A DNA stretch of 64,000 bases, taken from Pedobacter sp. MR2016-24 (GTDB taxonomy: Bacteria; Bacteroidota; Bacteroidia; Sphingobacteriales; Sphingobacteriaceae). The notes beneath the pieces are model-generated. The model worked only from the letters and a program-made list of their open reading frames with translations, searched no databases and had not been told where the DNA came from. Below, piece by piece: positions 44,020 to 52,012 of the stretch. Made by a program: the position numbers and the translations under genes. The stretch covers positions 640,380-704,379 of the forward strand of contig NZ_JAPIVO010000004.1 in the NCBI RefSeq assembly GCF_026239655.1, written 5' to 3'. Positions within the stretch are counted from its first letter, which is position 1; every line of letters starts with the position of its first letter.

Positions 44020-44832
44020 ATGAAAAAAATCATCTCTCTGCTTGTCCTGTTCGTAATTTCTGCTGGTGCGTATGCACAACAGGGGAGGTCTCTTGCAGCG
44101 TTGCAGCGTGCTTATCAAGCCTGTCTGGACACAGGAAATAATGGCTACGGTTGTGCTGTAGGATTTTATCAGCAAATGGACAGTTTGCTGAATAACGTTT
44201 ATAACGGAATTAGAGCAAAATCTACTCCGGAACAAAAAGAAAACCTTAAAGATGAGCAGCTGGAATGGCTGTCCAAACGGGATCTTTATTTTAAGAAAAC
44301 TTTTACAGAAGTTAAAAAGAACAGTCCGGGTATCACACCCGCAAATCTGGCTAAAGCTTCAAAAGACGATAAAATGGTGATGTACAATGCTAATGCAGTA
44401 TTTGTGAAAAGTCGCGTAGCAGTATTGATGAAACGCGGACCTACCGATTATGATGATGCTGTATATCAGGTTAACCCGGAGGGCAATTATCTGTATAAAA
44501 ACCGGGTGGTTGATAGAAAAAAGGAAATAGAGGGGTATTTCGGAGATATTAAAGTGAAAAAACTGGCCGATGGGAAAGTTGCACTCACATTATTTATCTG
44601 TCGTGGTGCACCGAGTTATAATTCGGGCAGCTTACATGACACATTAGCTGTTAAAAATAATGTGGCTACTTATCTGTATGAAGGCGGTAACTCGTGCCGG
44701 GTATCTTTTCATTTTTACAAGCAAGGTATTAGGGTAGAAGAACATACCAAAGAAACCGGTGACGGATGCGGTTTTGGCTATGCTGTATATTCAGATGGAT
44801 TTTACAACCGTAGCAATAAAGAAATCAGATAA
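44020..44832 (+). CDS. secreted LprI-like protein
   Basis: 270 residues with a signal peptide (MKKIISLLVLFVISAGAYAQ). Residues about 25-100 match the LprI/DUF1311 domain: ACLDTGNNGYGCAVGFYQQMDSLLNNVYN and EQKENLKDEQLEWLSKRD, with cysteines likely disulphide-bonded. In mycobacteria LprI inhibits lysozyme; in most species the role is unknown. The C-terminal half (beta-rich, GDGCGFGYAVYSDGFYN) is not recognised. A copy of the 71-bp hairpin repeat follows. Confidence 0.8.
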   Translation: MKKIISLLVLFVISAGAYAQQGRSLAALQRAYQACLDTGNNGYGCAVGFYQQMDSLLNNVYNGIRAKSTPEQKENLKDEQLEWLSKRDLYFKKTFTEVKKNSPGITPANLAKASKDDKMVMYNANAVFVKSRVAVLMKRGPTDYDDAVYQVNPEGNYLYKNRVVDRKKEIEGYFGDIKVKKLADGKVALTLFICRGAPSYNSGSLHDTLAVKNNVATYLYEGGNSCRVSFHFYKQGIRVEEHTKETGDGCGFGYAVYSDGFYNRSNKEIR

Positions 44833-44873
44833 TCTCAATTTATTTTTAAGCGTGTACAATATTCGGCTGTTCC

Positions 44874-44943
44874 ATTCGTCTTTATATGGAGAGCGTTAAT
44901 TTAGAAAAGCGGGAATGAACGGATGTGTCATTTCCGCTTTTTC
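44874..44943. repeat. 71-bp intergenic hairpin repeat, copy 2
   Basis: Copy 2 of the element at 27326-27396 (70 bp; one deletion, about 4 substitutions). The stem is kept: GAAAAGCGGGAAT pairs with ATTTCCGCTTTTC, with one A-U pair changed to a G-U pair. ACAATATT again lies 10 bp upstream (44856-44863). As with copy 1, it lies between convergent genes. Confidence 0.75.
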
Positions 44944-45073
44944 TTTTTGACCGTTTTATTTGAATAATGAAATGAGTTTTTGACCCTGCAGAAAACTATG
45001 ATCTAAGTAGACTGACCCAAAAAAGTTGTATAGACTGTATAAATTTTTTTCCAAGGTGATCAAATAACAATGG

Positions 45074-46099
45074 TTAGCTTCTTAATTCTTTATCCTGGTT
45101 CTCTATCATCCATCCGGGATATTGTTTGGGCAGAGGGCTGACTTCTTCAATTTTTAAAAGGTCGGTCGCGCTTAAACCTAAATCTGTAGAACCGACGTTG
45201 GACTGCAGCTGTTCTATATTCTTAGCACCAATAATTGTACTGGTAACACCAGGTTGCTGCCTGACCCAGGCAAGGGCTACCTGTGCAGTAGTTGCTTGAT
45301 AATGATCACCAATTGTTTTCATTACATCCACCAGATCATAAGCTTTATCCTTATCAATTGGGGGAAAATCAAAACTGGATCTTCGGGAATTATTTTCTGC
45401 TGCCCCCTCACGGGTATACTTGCCTGATAAAAAACCTCCGGCAAGCGGACTCCACGGGAAAATGGCAAGGTCATGATCTTTCGCCATCGGGACCAGTTCA
45501 TGTTCAATATCACGTGTTATCGCTGAATAGAAATACTCGAGACCGATAAATTTATGCCAGCCATTATAATGTGCTATTGCCTGTGCTTTAGCTACCATCC
45601 AGGCCGGCCAGTTACAAATGGCAATATAGCGCACTTTTCCGCTTTCAACTACATCATTTAAGGAACGTACAATATCTTCGAGCGAAGTTTTAAAATCTAC
45701 TCCGTGGACATATAGTATATCAATATGGTCCAGTTGTAGGCGCTTCAGGCTGTCGTCCACAGCATTGAAGATATGGTAGCGTGAAAGTCCTGAACTGTTT
45801 CGGTTTTCCTTCATCTTACCCAGTACCTTTGTCGCTATAACGAGCTCATCACGCAGTACCTGAAGATCTTTCAGACCCTGGCCGAGCAATTGTTCAGCCT
45901 GTCCAAAAGAGTAAATATCCGCGGTATCTATAAAATTGATACCAGAGTTAATCACTGCCTCCAGCATCTTGTTAACCTCCTTTTGCTGTAACTGACCAAT
46001 ATTGTTCCACATTCCCGCTTCCTGGCCTCCAAAGGTCATGGTTCCAAAACAAAGTTCCGAAACCATCAAGCCAGTGTTCCCGACATAGTTATATTTCAT
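45074..46099 (-). CDS. aldo/keto reductase
   Basis: 341 residues from ATG 46099 (MKYNYVGNTGLMVSELCFG). Catalytic positions are D and Y in FIDTADIYSFG, K in VIATKVLGK and H in LYVHGVD; the cofactor segment is IIGAKNIEQLQSNV. It is a paralogue of the gene at 26244. It is the third gene of a three-gene unit (flavodoxin-fold reductase, SnoaL-like protein, AKR) with an 11-bp overlap to the previous gene, opposite an HxlR regulator. Confidence 0.91.
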   Translation of the reverse strand: MKYNYVGNTGLMVSELCFGTMTFGGQEAGMWNNIGQLQQKEVNKMLEAVINSGINFIDTADIYSFGQAEQLLGQGLKDLQVLRDELVIATKVLGKMKENRNSSGLSRYHIFNAVDDSLKRLQLDHIDILYVHGVDFKTSLEDIVRSLNDVVESGKVRYIAICNWPAWMVAKAQAIAHYNGWHKFIGLEYFYSAITRDIEHELVPMAKDHDLAIFPWSPLAGGFLSGKYTREGAAENNSRRSSFDFPPIDKDKAYDLVDVMKTIGDHYQATTAQVALAWVRQQPGVTSTIIGAKNIEQLQSNVGSTDLGLSATDLLKIEEVSPLPKQYPGWMIENQDKELRS

Positions 46100-46562
46100 G
46101 GTTAGGCTGATTAAGGTTTTCTGATGAACGGCTTTGCATGAACAATCCAAACCAGTCTTCAAGGTGCCAGGTATGCGTAATCTTACCATCTTTAAGGTGA
46201 TGTAATTCCAGCATGGATACTTTTACCTTTTTGTTTACAGGTGAAATGCCCATAAATTCTTTGTCATGAGTAAAAGTCATTTCCGCCCGCACTGCAATAC
46301 GCCCGGCCGTGCCAAATATGTCCTGCAGGGTTATTTTAATGTCCGGAAAAGTTTGGTGAAAAAAGGTAATCAGGTTCTTTAATCCTTCAGGTCCTGCTTT
46401 CTGCTCTGGAGCCATCGGTATATCCTGCCAGTCCGGACTAAAAAGTGCATCAATAATTGTCAGGTCATTCGTTTGCCAGGCTTTATAGGAGGTCTGGATA
46501 GCCTCAACTGTTGCTGTACTGATGGGCTCTGCCATGTTCGGCGTATTGTTTTCTGTATTCAT
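46089..46562 (-). CDS. SnoaL-like ester cyclase family protein
   Basis: 157 residues: AIQTSYKAWQTNDLTIIDALFSPDWQDIPMAPEQKAGPEGLKNLITFFHQTFPDIKITLQDIF and ELHHLKDGKITHTWHLEDWFGLFMQ are the SnoaL polyketide-cyclase-like signature. The NTF2-like cone binds a small ligand; actual cyclase activity is not implied. It overlaps the preceding reductase gene by 4 bp and the following AKR start by 11 bp. Confidence 0.87.
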   Translation of the reverse strand: MNTENNTPNMAEPISTATVEAIQTSYKAWQTNDLTIIDALFSPDWQDIPMAPEQKAGPEGLKNLITFFHQTFPDIKITLQDIFGTAGRIAVRAEMTFTHDKEFMGISPVNKKVKVSMLELHHLKDGKITHTWHLEDWFGLFMQSRSSENLNQPNHEI

Positions 46563-47185
46563 GATAGATGTGTTATTTTTGTTGCTTTAAGCTGTTGCAG
46601 GGTATGACTTAAATATGTTCCATAGCCCTCAAAATAATGTTCCGGTTTAGGGTTTTTTAGGACATCAAAACAATGGTAACCTGGAAGAATCTCATAACCG
46701 AAGAATTTATAGTTAAGGGTAACATTAAGCAGAACATCGTCTGCTGATCCACCTAGCATCCATAGCTGTTCCTTATTATCAAAACAGTCTTGCGGGGCAT
46801 TCCATGTAGCTGAAATAAACATTGCTTTGCCGGTCATTAAACCACCTGAGCCATACTGCTTGGCAGGATCGCCTGGAGTTCTGCCATCGTTTGTCGCCAT
46901 CCTTCCGCTAAATAATCCTTTGTTAAACACTTCGTCAGCATATTTTTTATAAGACCAGGGTAGGTTAGCCCAGTTGACTGGTGTCTGCAAGACAACAAGA
47001 TCACTTAATAGATGCTTTTCTACTTCTTCATCAACATCATAACCCTGGTCTATAATAGTTTCCGACACCCGGATATCATGGTCACGAAAAAATGATTTCG
47101 CTTGCTGAGCAAGAGTTTTATTAAGCCTGCCTTCGCTAATTCCGTCATATTTTTGATGGGCATTGATAATTAATACTTCTTTCAT
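46559..47185 (-). CDS. NAD(P)H-dependent flavodoxin-fold oxidoreductase (MdaB/quinone reductase type)
   Basis: 208 residues. The start KEVLIINAHQKYDGISEGRLNKTLAQQA is the FMN/FAD-binding loop of the flavodoxin_2 family; LLSDLVVLQTPVNWANLPWSYKKYADEVF is the second, and GLMTGKAMFISATWNAP the third. Such enzymes reduce quinones by two electrons. It is first of a three-gene unit divergent from an HxlR regulator, the usual context of electrophile-inducible quinone reductases. Confidence 0.9.
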   Translation of the reverse strand: MKEVLIINAHQKYDGISEGRLNKTLAQQAKSFFRDHDIRVSETIIDQGYDVDEEVEKHLLSDLVVLQTPVNWANLPWSYKKYADEVFNKGLFSGRMATNDGRTPGDPAKQYGSGGLMTGKAMFISATWNAPQDCFDNKEQLWMLGGSADDVLLNVTLNYKFFGYEILPGYHCFDVLKNPKPEHYFEGYGTYLSHTLQQLKATKITHLS

Positions 47186-47197
47186 TATTTGAATTTA

Positions 47198-47229
47198 TTT
47201 GGCTCAAAGTAAAGCATTAGCTATCTTTG
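47198..47229 (+). promoter_or_regulatory. Promoter of the HxlR gene
   Basis: TTTG (47198-47201) and TATCTTTG (47222-47229) are separated by 20 bp, an exact fit to the Bacteroidota -33/-7 consensus. The expected transcript start is near 47236, within the operator-like palindrome. Confidence 0.75.
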
Positions 47230-47233
47230 AGGC

Positions 47234-47260
47234 AAGTACTTACCATTCGGTATGGTACTT
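47234..47260. promoter_or_regulatory. Candidate HxlR operator
   Basis: A 27-bp imperfect palindrome with arms AAGTAC (47234-47239) and GTACTT (47255-47260), also containing the direct repeat GTACTTACC twice. It covers the transcript start of the HxlR gene and lies close to the promoter of the divergent reductase unit, so one bound dimer could control both. Confidence 0.6.
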
Positions 47261-47299
47261 ACCTTTACCACTGAAACATTGATTAACAGCTACATAAAA

Positions 47300-47635
47300 A
47301 TGGAAAATACGGAAAGAAAAATTTGGGGTGGTGAGGAGTGTCCAATAACTCTGTTTATGGAACAGATTGGCGGAAAATGGAAACCCGTTATTTTATGGTT
47401 GTTGTTTCAGGAGGGAACGATGAGATTCAGCGAATTGGATAAATCCATTAGCGGAATAACCCAAAAGATGCTGTCACAGCAGCTTAAAGGGCTGGAAGAA
47501 AATGGTACTATTAAGCGGGTATCTTATCCGGTTATACCGCCAAAAGTTGAATACAGCCTGACAGATAAAGGTAAATCACTATTTAGTGTGCTCGACAGCT
47601 TGTGTAAATGGAGCGAGAACAATCTTTCGCGCTAA
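47300..47635 (+). CDS. HxlR family transcriptional regulator
   Basis: 111 residues from ATG 47300: the HxlR winged helix reads CPITLFMEQIGGKWKPVILWLLFQEGTMRFSELDKSISGITQKMLSQQLKGLEENG, with CP at the start as in redox-sensing members such as YodB and QorR. The single cysteine near the N-terminus (GGEECPI) could sense quinones or diamide. The frame's first codon at 47252 lies within the operator and is rejected. Divergent to the quinone reductase/SnoaL/AKR unit, its likely target. Confidence 0.9.
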   Translation: MENTERKIWGGEECPITLFMEQIGGKWKPVILWLLFQEGTMRFSELDKSISGITQKMLSQQLKGLEENGTIKRVSYPVIPPKVEYSLTDKGKSLFSVLDSLCKWSENNLSR

Positions 47636-47765
47636 TAAACAGATTTGACTATTTAACGCGGTTGAGTCAGTTAAATATTGAAGATCTTGTAGGAAGATCC
47701 GCTTCCACCGTTAAAATGTATCTTTATTCCGGTATTTTGTATAAATCCTGCGACAGTAATCAGGG

Positions 47766-47773
47766 TAAATTTG
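47766..47773 (+). promoter_or_regulatory. -7 promoter element of the SDR/AraC unit
   Basis: TAAATTTG matches TAnnTTTG, 33 bp before ATG 47807. A TTTG at 47736-47739 is 26 bp away, longer than the usual spacer. Confidence 0.5.
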
Positions 47774-47806
47774 TTTTATCAAAAACAGATAAACAACAAT
47801 AAAAAA

Positions 47807-48631
47807 ATGTCGAAAATAATTTTTATTACGGGAGCATCCCGCGGATTTGGAAAGATATGGGCGGAAGCTTTTTTGGAACGTGGTGATAAAGTAGTTGTCA
47901 CTTCAAGAAGTTTAAGCGCCTTAAAAGAGCTGGTGGACAGGTTTGGAAGTGCCGTGCTACCACTGGAACTTGAGATAACCAACAGGGCTGCATGTTTCGA
48001 GGCGATGGCAAAAGCTAAAGCTCATTTTGGAAAAATTGATGTGGTAATTAATAATGCAGGTACAGGTGTGTTTGGCGCTGTAGAAGAGCTTGATGAACAG
48101 GCTGCGAGAGACATTATTGATGCCAATCTATTTGGTACCTTGTGGATCACTCAAGCTGCACTGCCCATCTTGAGGGAACAGCGCAGTGGTCATATTATAC
48201 AGTTATCAAGTGCACTTGGTATTTATTCATTCCCTACCGTAGGGATCTATAGTGCTTCGAAGTTTGCTGTGGAAGGACTTAGCGAAGCACTTTCACAGGA
48301 AGTGAAAGGGTTTGGTATTGATGTGACCCTTGTGGAACCTAACGGCTATGCTACTGATTTCAATACTTCTTCTGTTCAAAGTAATCCTATAGCGGCTTAT
48401 GACGATTTGAAAGCTGAATTATATGCGCTACCTGAGTTTTCAGCATCTGATGCCTATGGGGACCCAAATGCTACTTCTGAAGCAATTTTGAAATTAGTAG
48501 ATACGATCAATCCTCCACTACGCTTAATTCTTGGAAAAAAAGCGCTGCCTTTGGCACAACACTTCTATGAGGAGCGGCTAAACACCTGGGATCAATGGAA
48601 AGATGTTTCAGTTAAGGCGCATGGCCTTTAA
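47807..48631 (+). CDS. SDR family oxidoreductase
   Basis: 274 residues from ATG 47807: IIFITGASRGFGKIWAEAFLERG (cofactor motif TGxxxGxG), VVINNAGTGVFG, QLSSALGIYSFPTVGIYSASKFAVEG (catalytic Ser, Tyr and Lys) and VTLVEPNGYATDF. It belongs to the short-chain dehydrogenases with unknown substrate, close to DltE/17-beta-HSD-like types. An AraC gene follows after a perfect 13-bp hairpin. Confidence 0.91.
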   Translation: MSKIIFITGASRGFGKIWAEAFLERGDKVVVTSRSLSALKELVDRFGSAVLPLELEITNRAACFEAMAKAKAHFGKIDVVINNAGTGVFGAVEELDEQAARDIIDANLFGTLWITQAALPILREQRSGHIIQLSSALGIYSFPTVGIYSASKFAVEGLSEALSQEVKGFGIDVTLVEPNGYATDFNTSSVQSNPIAAYDDLKAELYALPEFSASDAYGDPNATSEAILKLVDTINPPLRLILGKKALPLAQHFYEERLNTWDQWKDVSVKAHGL

Positions 48632-48658
48632 TTAAAATCAATGGTAATTTTATTTAAC

Positions 48659-48689
48659 AATCAGTCTATGCGTTAAGCATAGACTGATT
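48659..48689 (+). other. Perfect 13-bp hairpin between SDR and AraC genes
   Basis: AATCAGTCTATGC (48659-48671) pairs perfectly with GCATAGACTGATT (48677-48689), with a 5-nt loop. It ends 12 bp before the AraC ATG and has no T-run. The position parallels the hairpin before the TetR gene at 36869. Confidence 0.65.
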
Positions 48690-48701
48690 AATATTCAACA
48701 T

Positions 48702-49589
48702 ATGCACTTCAAAAGTCTGGCCGATGTTCATCGCTGTAATCAATATCCAGAACCCGAAAATCCGCTGCTAACACTATTTACTTGTAATCCGCTACGTAAT
48801 GTGACCAGTTACGAGGTGACCACTGATTTCTTTGTTATTGCTTTTAAGAAGTTTAGCTCAGGTCATATCAGATACGGCAAAACAAGGTATGACCATGAGA
48901 GCGGCTCAATGTATTTTTTGAAGCCACATCAGACCTTGCAAATGAAAGATGTAGCGCTGGATGGTGATGGCTTCGAAATTTGGTTCCATGAAGATTACCT
49001 GAGTGGTCATCCGTTGCACACGGAAATAAAGAAGTATAGTTTTTTTAATTATGAGCTGAATGAAGCGCTGCATATTTCTTCTAAGGAGCAACAAGTCATA
49101 TGGGAACTATATGAGAAGATAGCATCTGAATACCATAATAATCAGGACGAATTTACAAGGGATATTATTCTGGGACACATTGAGTCCATCCTAAAATATT
49201 CGCTACGTTTCTATAAGAGGCAGTTTATTAACCGTTTTATACATTCGGGAACTACGGCCACTAAATTCAATAACGCATTAACTGCCTATTTTGAAAAGGG
49301 GCTGCTAGCGGAAAGAGGCTTACCTACAGTAGCCATGTTTGCGGACGAACTCAACTTATCTCCGCGTTACCTCAGTGATCTGCTAAAACAGGAAACCGGA
49401 AAAACAGCCATGGATCTCATTCAGATCTTCCTGATTTCAGAAGCGAAAAATCTACTCAACCAAGGCAACTTAACAGTAAATGAGATCTCCTATATCCTGG
49501 GCTTTGAGAATCCTCCTTACTTCTCACGCTTATTTAAAAAGGAAACAGGGCTGAGTCCTAATCAGTTTAAAAAGCAGTACTCAAATTAA
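48702..49589 (+). CDS. AraC family transcriptional regulator
   Basis: 295 residues. The N-terminal part has a weak cupin-like sensor (RYGKTRYDHESGSMYFLKPHQTLQMKD). The C-terminal 100 residues are a clear AraC domain: AMFADELNLSPRYLSDLLKQETGKTAMDLIQIF and NEISYILGFENPPYFSRLFKKETGLSPNQFKKQ. It lies immediately downstream of the SDR on the same strand, so the SDR is the probable target or co-regulated gene. Confidence 0.9.
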   Translation: MHFKSLADVHRCNQYPEPENPLLTLFTCNPLRNVTSYEVTTDFFVIAFKKFSSGHIRYGKTRYDHESGSMYFLKPHQTLQMKDVALDGDGFEIWFHEDYLSGHPLHTEIKKYSFFNYELNEALHISSKEQQVIWELYEKIASEYHNNQDEFTRDIILGHIESILKYSLRFYKRQFINRFIHSGTTATKFNNALTAYFEKGLLAERGLPTVAMFADELNLSPRYLSDLLKQETGKTAMDLIQIFLISEAKNLLNQGNLTVNEISYILGFENPPYFSRLFKKETGLSPNQFKKQYSN

Positions 49590-49612
49590 ATATAGGCATA
49601 GTGATCATTCAG

Positions 49613-49963
49613 TTATTGTTTTTCAATGAGTGCTTCCTCTAAAACAGCTCTATTGTCTTCGCCCCATTTCTCCAGGCTGATTATCAATGGCAACAGGCTA
49701 ATTCCCAGAGCAGTTAACCGATATTCAACTTTAGGGATTTTGGTGTCGAAAGAGAACTTATCTACAAAGCCATGCTGCACTAATTCGTCCAGTTGCTTGT
49801 TCATTACCCGCCTGTCTGCAGCAATTTTCTTCTGTAGTGCTCCCGGCCTTTTTACGTCCTCTGAAATATAATAGATCAGCATCAGTTTCCACTTTCCGTT
49901 CAAAAGTTCCTTAAACACGTGCAGGCCACAATCCATCCTGATAGGAATTTTCTTTTTATACAT
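49613..49963 (-). CDS. HxlR family transcriptional regulator
   Basis: 116 residues: MDCGLHVFKELLNGKWKLMLIYYISEDVKRPGALQKKIAADRRVMNKQLDELVQHGFVDKF is an HxlR winged helix (one cysteine, C12). It is divergent from the EthD gene with about 100 bp between starts. That gap contains a perfect 14-bp palindrome, so the regulator probably controls itself and EthD. Confidence 0.88.
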   Translation of the reverse strand: MYKKKIPIRMDCGLHVFKELLNGKWKLMLIYYISEDVKRPGALQKKIAADRRVMNKQLDELVQHGFVDKFSFDTKIPKVEYRLTALGISLLPLIISLEKWGEDNRAVLEEALIEKQ

Positions 49964-49994
49964 CGCTTAGTCAATCAATTGTCAAAGCAAATAA

Positions 49995-50008
49995 GCACAA
50001 ATTTGTGC
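49995..50008. promoter_or_regulatory. Palindrome between HxlR and EthD genes
   Basis: GCACAAATTTGTGC is a perfect 14-bp palindrome in the divergent intergenic space. A further inverted pair TACTT/AAGTA lies just right of it (50010-50029). These are candidate HxlR operators. Confidence 0.5.
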
Positions 50009-50065
50009 GTACTTGCTGTACTGTAAGTAATGAAATAAGTTTGTCTCAAATTATACATATAGACA

Positions 50066-50410
50066 ATGATCAAATTTACATTTTTAGTACAAAAACTACC
50101 AGGCATGAGCCTCGAAGAATTTGTGGATTATCACAAAAGTCACCACGCTCCTTTATTCTGTTCCATCCCTGAGGTAGAGCTTTACGTTAGAAAGTATGTA
50201 GTTAACCACCCTATAGTAGCTGAAGGTTTTCCTAAGCCTTTATACGATGCTGTAGTAGAAATCTCATTTGACTCTTTTGAGGATTTCAATACCTTCTTCA
50301 CATCAGAAAATTATCTGACAAAAGTGCATCCCGATGAGCCCAATTTTTTTGATACGTCGAACTATATTGCAATGGCAAACGATGAAACTATCATCAAAGC
50401 CGGTGCATAA
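50066..50410 (+). CDS. EthD family protein
   Basis: 114 residues: a single ferredoxin-like EthD/dimeric alpha-beta barrel domain (IKFTFLVQKLPGMSLEEFVDYHKSHHAPLFCSIPEVELYVRKYVVNHP), with the conserved YxxxHHAP segment. The family includes proteins needed for oxidation of ethers and aromatic compounds. Regulated probably by the divergent HxlR protein. Confidence 0.88.
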   Translation: MIKFTFLVQKLPGMSLEEFVDYHKSHHAPLFCSIPEVELYVRKYVVNHPIVAEGFPKPLYDAVVEISFDSFEDFNTFFTSENYLTKVHPDEPNFFDTSNYIAMANDETIIKAGA

Positions 50411-50417
50411 TCACGCT

Positions 50418-50462
50418 ATCCATAACGCCCATCAACCTATCAGGTTATGGGGCGTTATGGAT
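50418..50462 (+). terminator. Hairpin terminator after the EthD gene
   Basis: ATCCATAACGCCC (50418-50430) pairs perfectly with GGGCGTTATGGAT (50450-50462), and a smaller AACCT/AGGTT hairpin sits in the loop. The trailing T content is modest (TTTATT). Confidence 0.6.
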
Positions 50463-50553
50463 TTATTAATCACTGATTTCTGATTACATGTAGCGTTTGA
50501 TCCTTCTTTGGCGTTATAATTGTCAAGCTACCTACTATAAAAATAATTTATAT

Positions 50554-50988
50554 ATGAAAAAAAGTACAGTAATATTCGTTTCCTTCTTAGCACTATTTAT
50601 AGGTGCTTGTTCAACTGCCAGGAATAACAAAACAACAAATGGCCTTGCAAATGCGACCTGGGAACTGGAGTATATTTCGGGGCCACGCATTGCTTTTGAA
50701 GGTTTATATCCAAACAAAAAGCCCCTAATTACTTTCAATACAACTACCAATAGCGTTAGTGGAAATTCAGGTTGTAATGGATACAGCGCAAAATATACAT
50801 TAAATGGTAAAGCGATCTCCTTCGGAGAGCCAGGACCGGCAACAATGATGTTCTGTGAAGGGGGAGGTGAAAAGACATTCTTACAAATGATAAAAAAAGT
50901 CGACAATTATTCCATAGACAATGACGGTAAGCTGAATTTGAATAATGGTGAAGTCGCAATGATGCGCTTCAGAAAAATTAAAAACTGA
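50554..50988 (+). CDS. META domain lipoprotein (HslJ-like)
   Basis: 144 residues from ATG 50554. The signal peptide MKKSTVIFVSFLALFIGAC ends in a lipobox with C19, so it is a lipoprotein. The META/DUF306 domain shows TWELEYISG, ITFNTTTNSVSGNSGCNGYSAKY and TMMFCEGGGEKTFLQMI. The family is linked to heat-shock/novobiocin resistance (HslJ) but has no known enzymatic function. Confidence 0.88.
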   Translation: MKKSTVIFVSFLALFIGACSTARNNKTTNGLANATWELEYISGPRIAFEGLYPNKKPLITFNTTTNSVSGNSGCNGYSAKYTLNGKAISFGEPGPATMMFCEGGGEKTFLQMIKKVDNYSIDNDGKLNLNNGEVAMMRFRKIKN

Positions 50989-51011
50989 TTCTGGTTGAAA
51001 CAAACAACAGG

Positions 51012-51401
51012 ATGGCTACTACGCAGATGACATTATTAGAGCGCTATATCGCCGGCTGGCGCAGGCACGACACGAACGCGATCCTGGCAACGCTCACTAC
51101 GGATTGCGTTGTGATCGAAAGCTTCGGGCCGGTTTACCGTGGCCACCCCTGGGTGAAATGCTGGATTGCGGCATGGGTTGCCGAGAACGGCCGCGTCATC
51201 AACTGGACAATCCACGATTTGCAATCGCTGGGAGATGTGGAAACTGCAGAATGGACATTTCATTATACCTGGCGCGGAGAAGAAAAGAGCTTTAATGGTT
51301 CGACCATCGCAAAGCTGCACGAGGGTAAGATCTCATATCTTCGCGAATATGCTGCAACCGCTCCACTCTATGATTGGCAAGGTGAGTGGAGGCCGCTTTA
51401 A
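51012..51401 (+). CDS. SnoaL/NTF2-like protein, GC-rich
   Basis: 129 residues: LLERYIAGWRRHDTNAILATLTTDCVVIESFGPVYRGHPWVKCWIAAWVAENGRVINWTIHDL is the NTF2-like pattern. A hand count of 51061-51240 gives 106 G+C in 180 bases (59 %), well above the roughly 40 % of its neighbours, and codons such as CGC, GCC and CTG are frequent. This suggests recent transfer from a GC-richer donor. It is convergent with a Crp/Fnr gene. Confidence 0.85.
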   Translation: MATTQMTLLERYIAGWRRHDTNAILATLTTDCVVIESFGPVYRGHPWVKCWIAAWVAENGRVINWTIHDLQSLGDVETAEWTFHYTWRGEEKSFNGSTIAKLHEGKISYLREYAATAPLYDWQGEWRPL

Positions 51402-51432
51402 GCGACACATCTTAAAAGGTCAAATGCTAACG

Positions 51433-52011
51433 CTATCCATTCCTCTTACGGATCATGCTCAAAAATACTGGCGTAATACCCAGATACGAAGCAATCTGTT
51501 TTTGCGCGATGCGTTGTTCCAGTTTAGGATAAAGGTGCTGAAACTGCAGATAACGTTCTTCTGCCGATCTGGAAATGATGGAATTAATGCGCCGCTGATA
51601 TAAACTGAAACCATTTTGGGCCAGTATACGAAAGAAGCGCTCCATTTTTGGCACATCAATATACAGTTGCTCCAAAGACTGGTAACTGAAATAAAACAGT
51701 TCAGTAGTTTCCAGGGCGGCGATGTTATAATAAGCTGGTACCTGACCAGAAAAACTGGTCATATCTGCCGCCCACCAGTTTTCTGGGCAAAACAAAACGT
51801 TATGCTCCGAACCCTCTCTGTCCCGGTTATAAACCCTCAGGCAACCTTTGTCGACGAAGTAAATATTACGGCATGTTGCACCAGTTTCTAAAAGTATTTC
51901 ATTCTTTTTTAACCTTTGATGCTGCAGCACAGACTTTATGCAGGCCTGTTCTGCAGCATCAAGATTAACGTGAAGAGCAAAGTTTGCAAGTATGTTTTCA
52001 AAAACAGGCAT
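51433..52011 (-). CDS. Crp/Fnr family transcriptional regulator
   Basis: 192 residues from ATG 52011 (MPVFENILANF): a cNMP-binding-like domain (LKKNEILLETGATCRNIYFVDKGCLRVYNRDREGSEHNVLFCPENWWAAD) and a C-terminal HTH IAQKQIASYLGITPVFLSMIRKR. It is the short Bacteroidota type with no recognised cofactor-binding residues. It starts one base after the SnoaL-like gene on the same strand and is probably co-transcribed with it. Confidence 0.89.
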   Translation of the reverse strand: MPVFENILANFALHVNLDAAEQACIKSVLQHQRLKKNEILLETGATCRNIYFVDKGCLRVYNRDREGSEHNVLFCPENWWAADMTSFSGQVPAYYNIAALETTELFYFSYQSLEQLYIDVPKMERFFRILAQNGFSLYQRRINSIISRSAEERYLQFQHLYPKLEQRIAQKQIASYLGITPVFLSMIRKRNG

Positions 52012-52012
52012 C

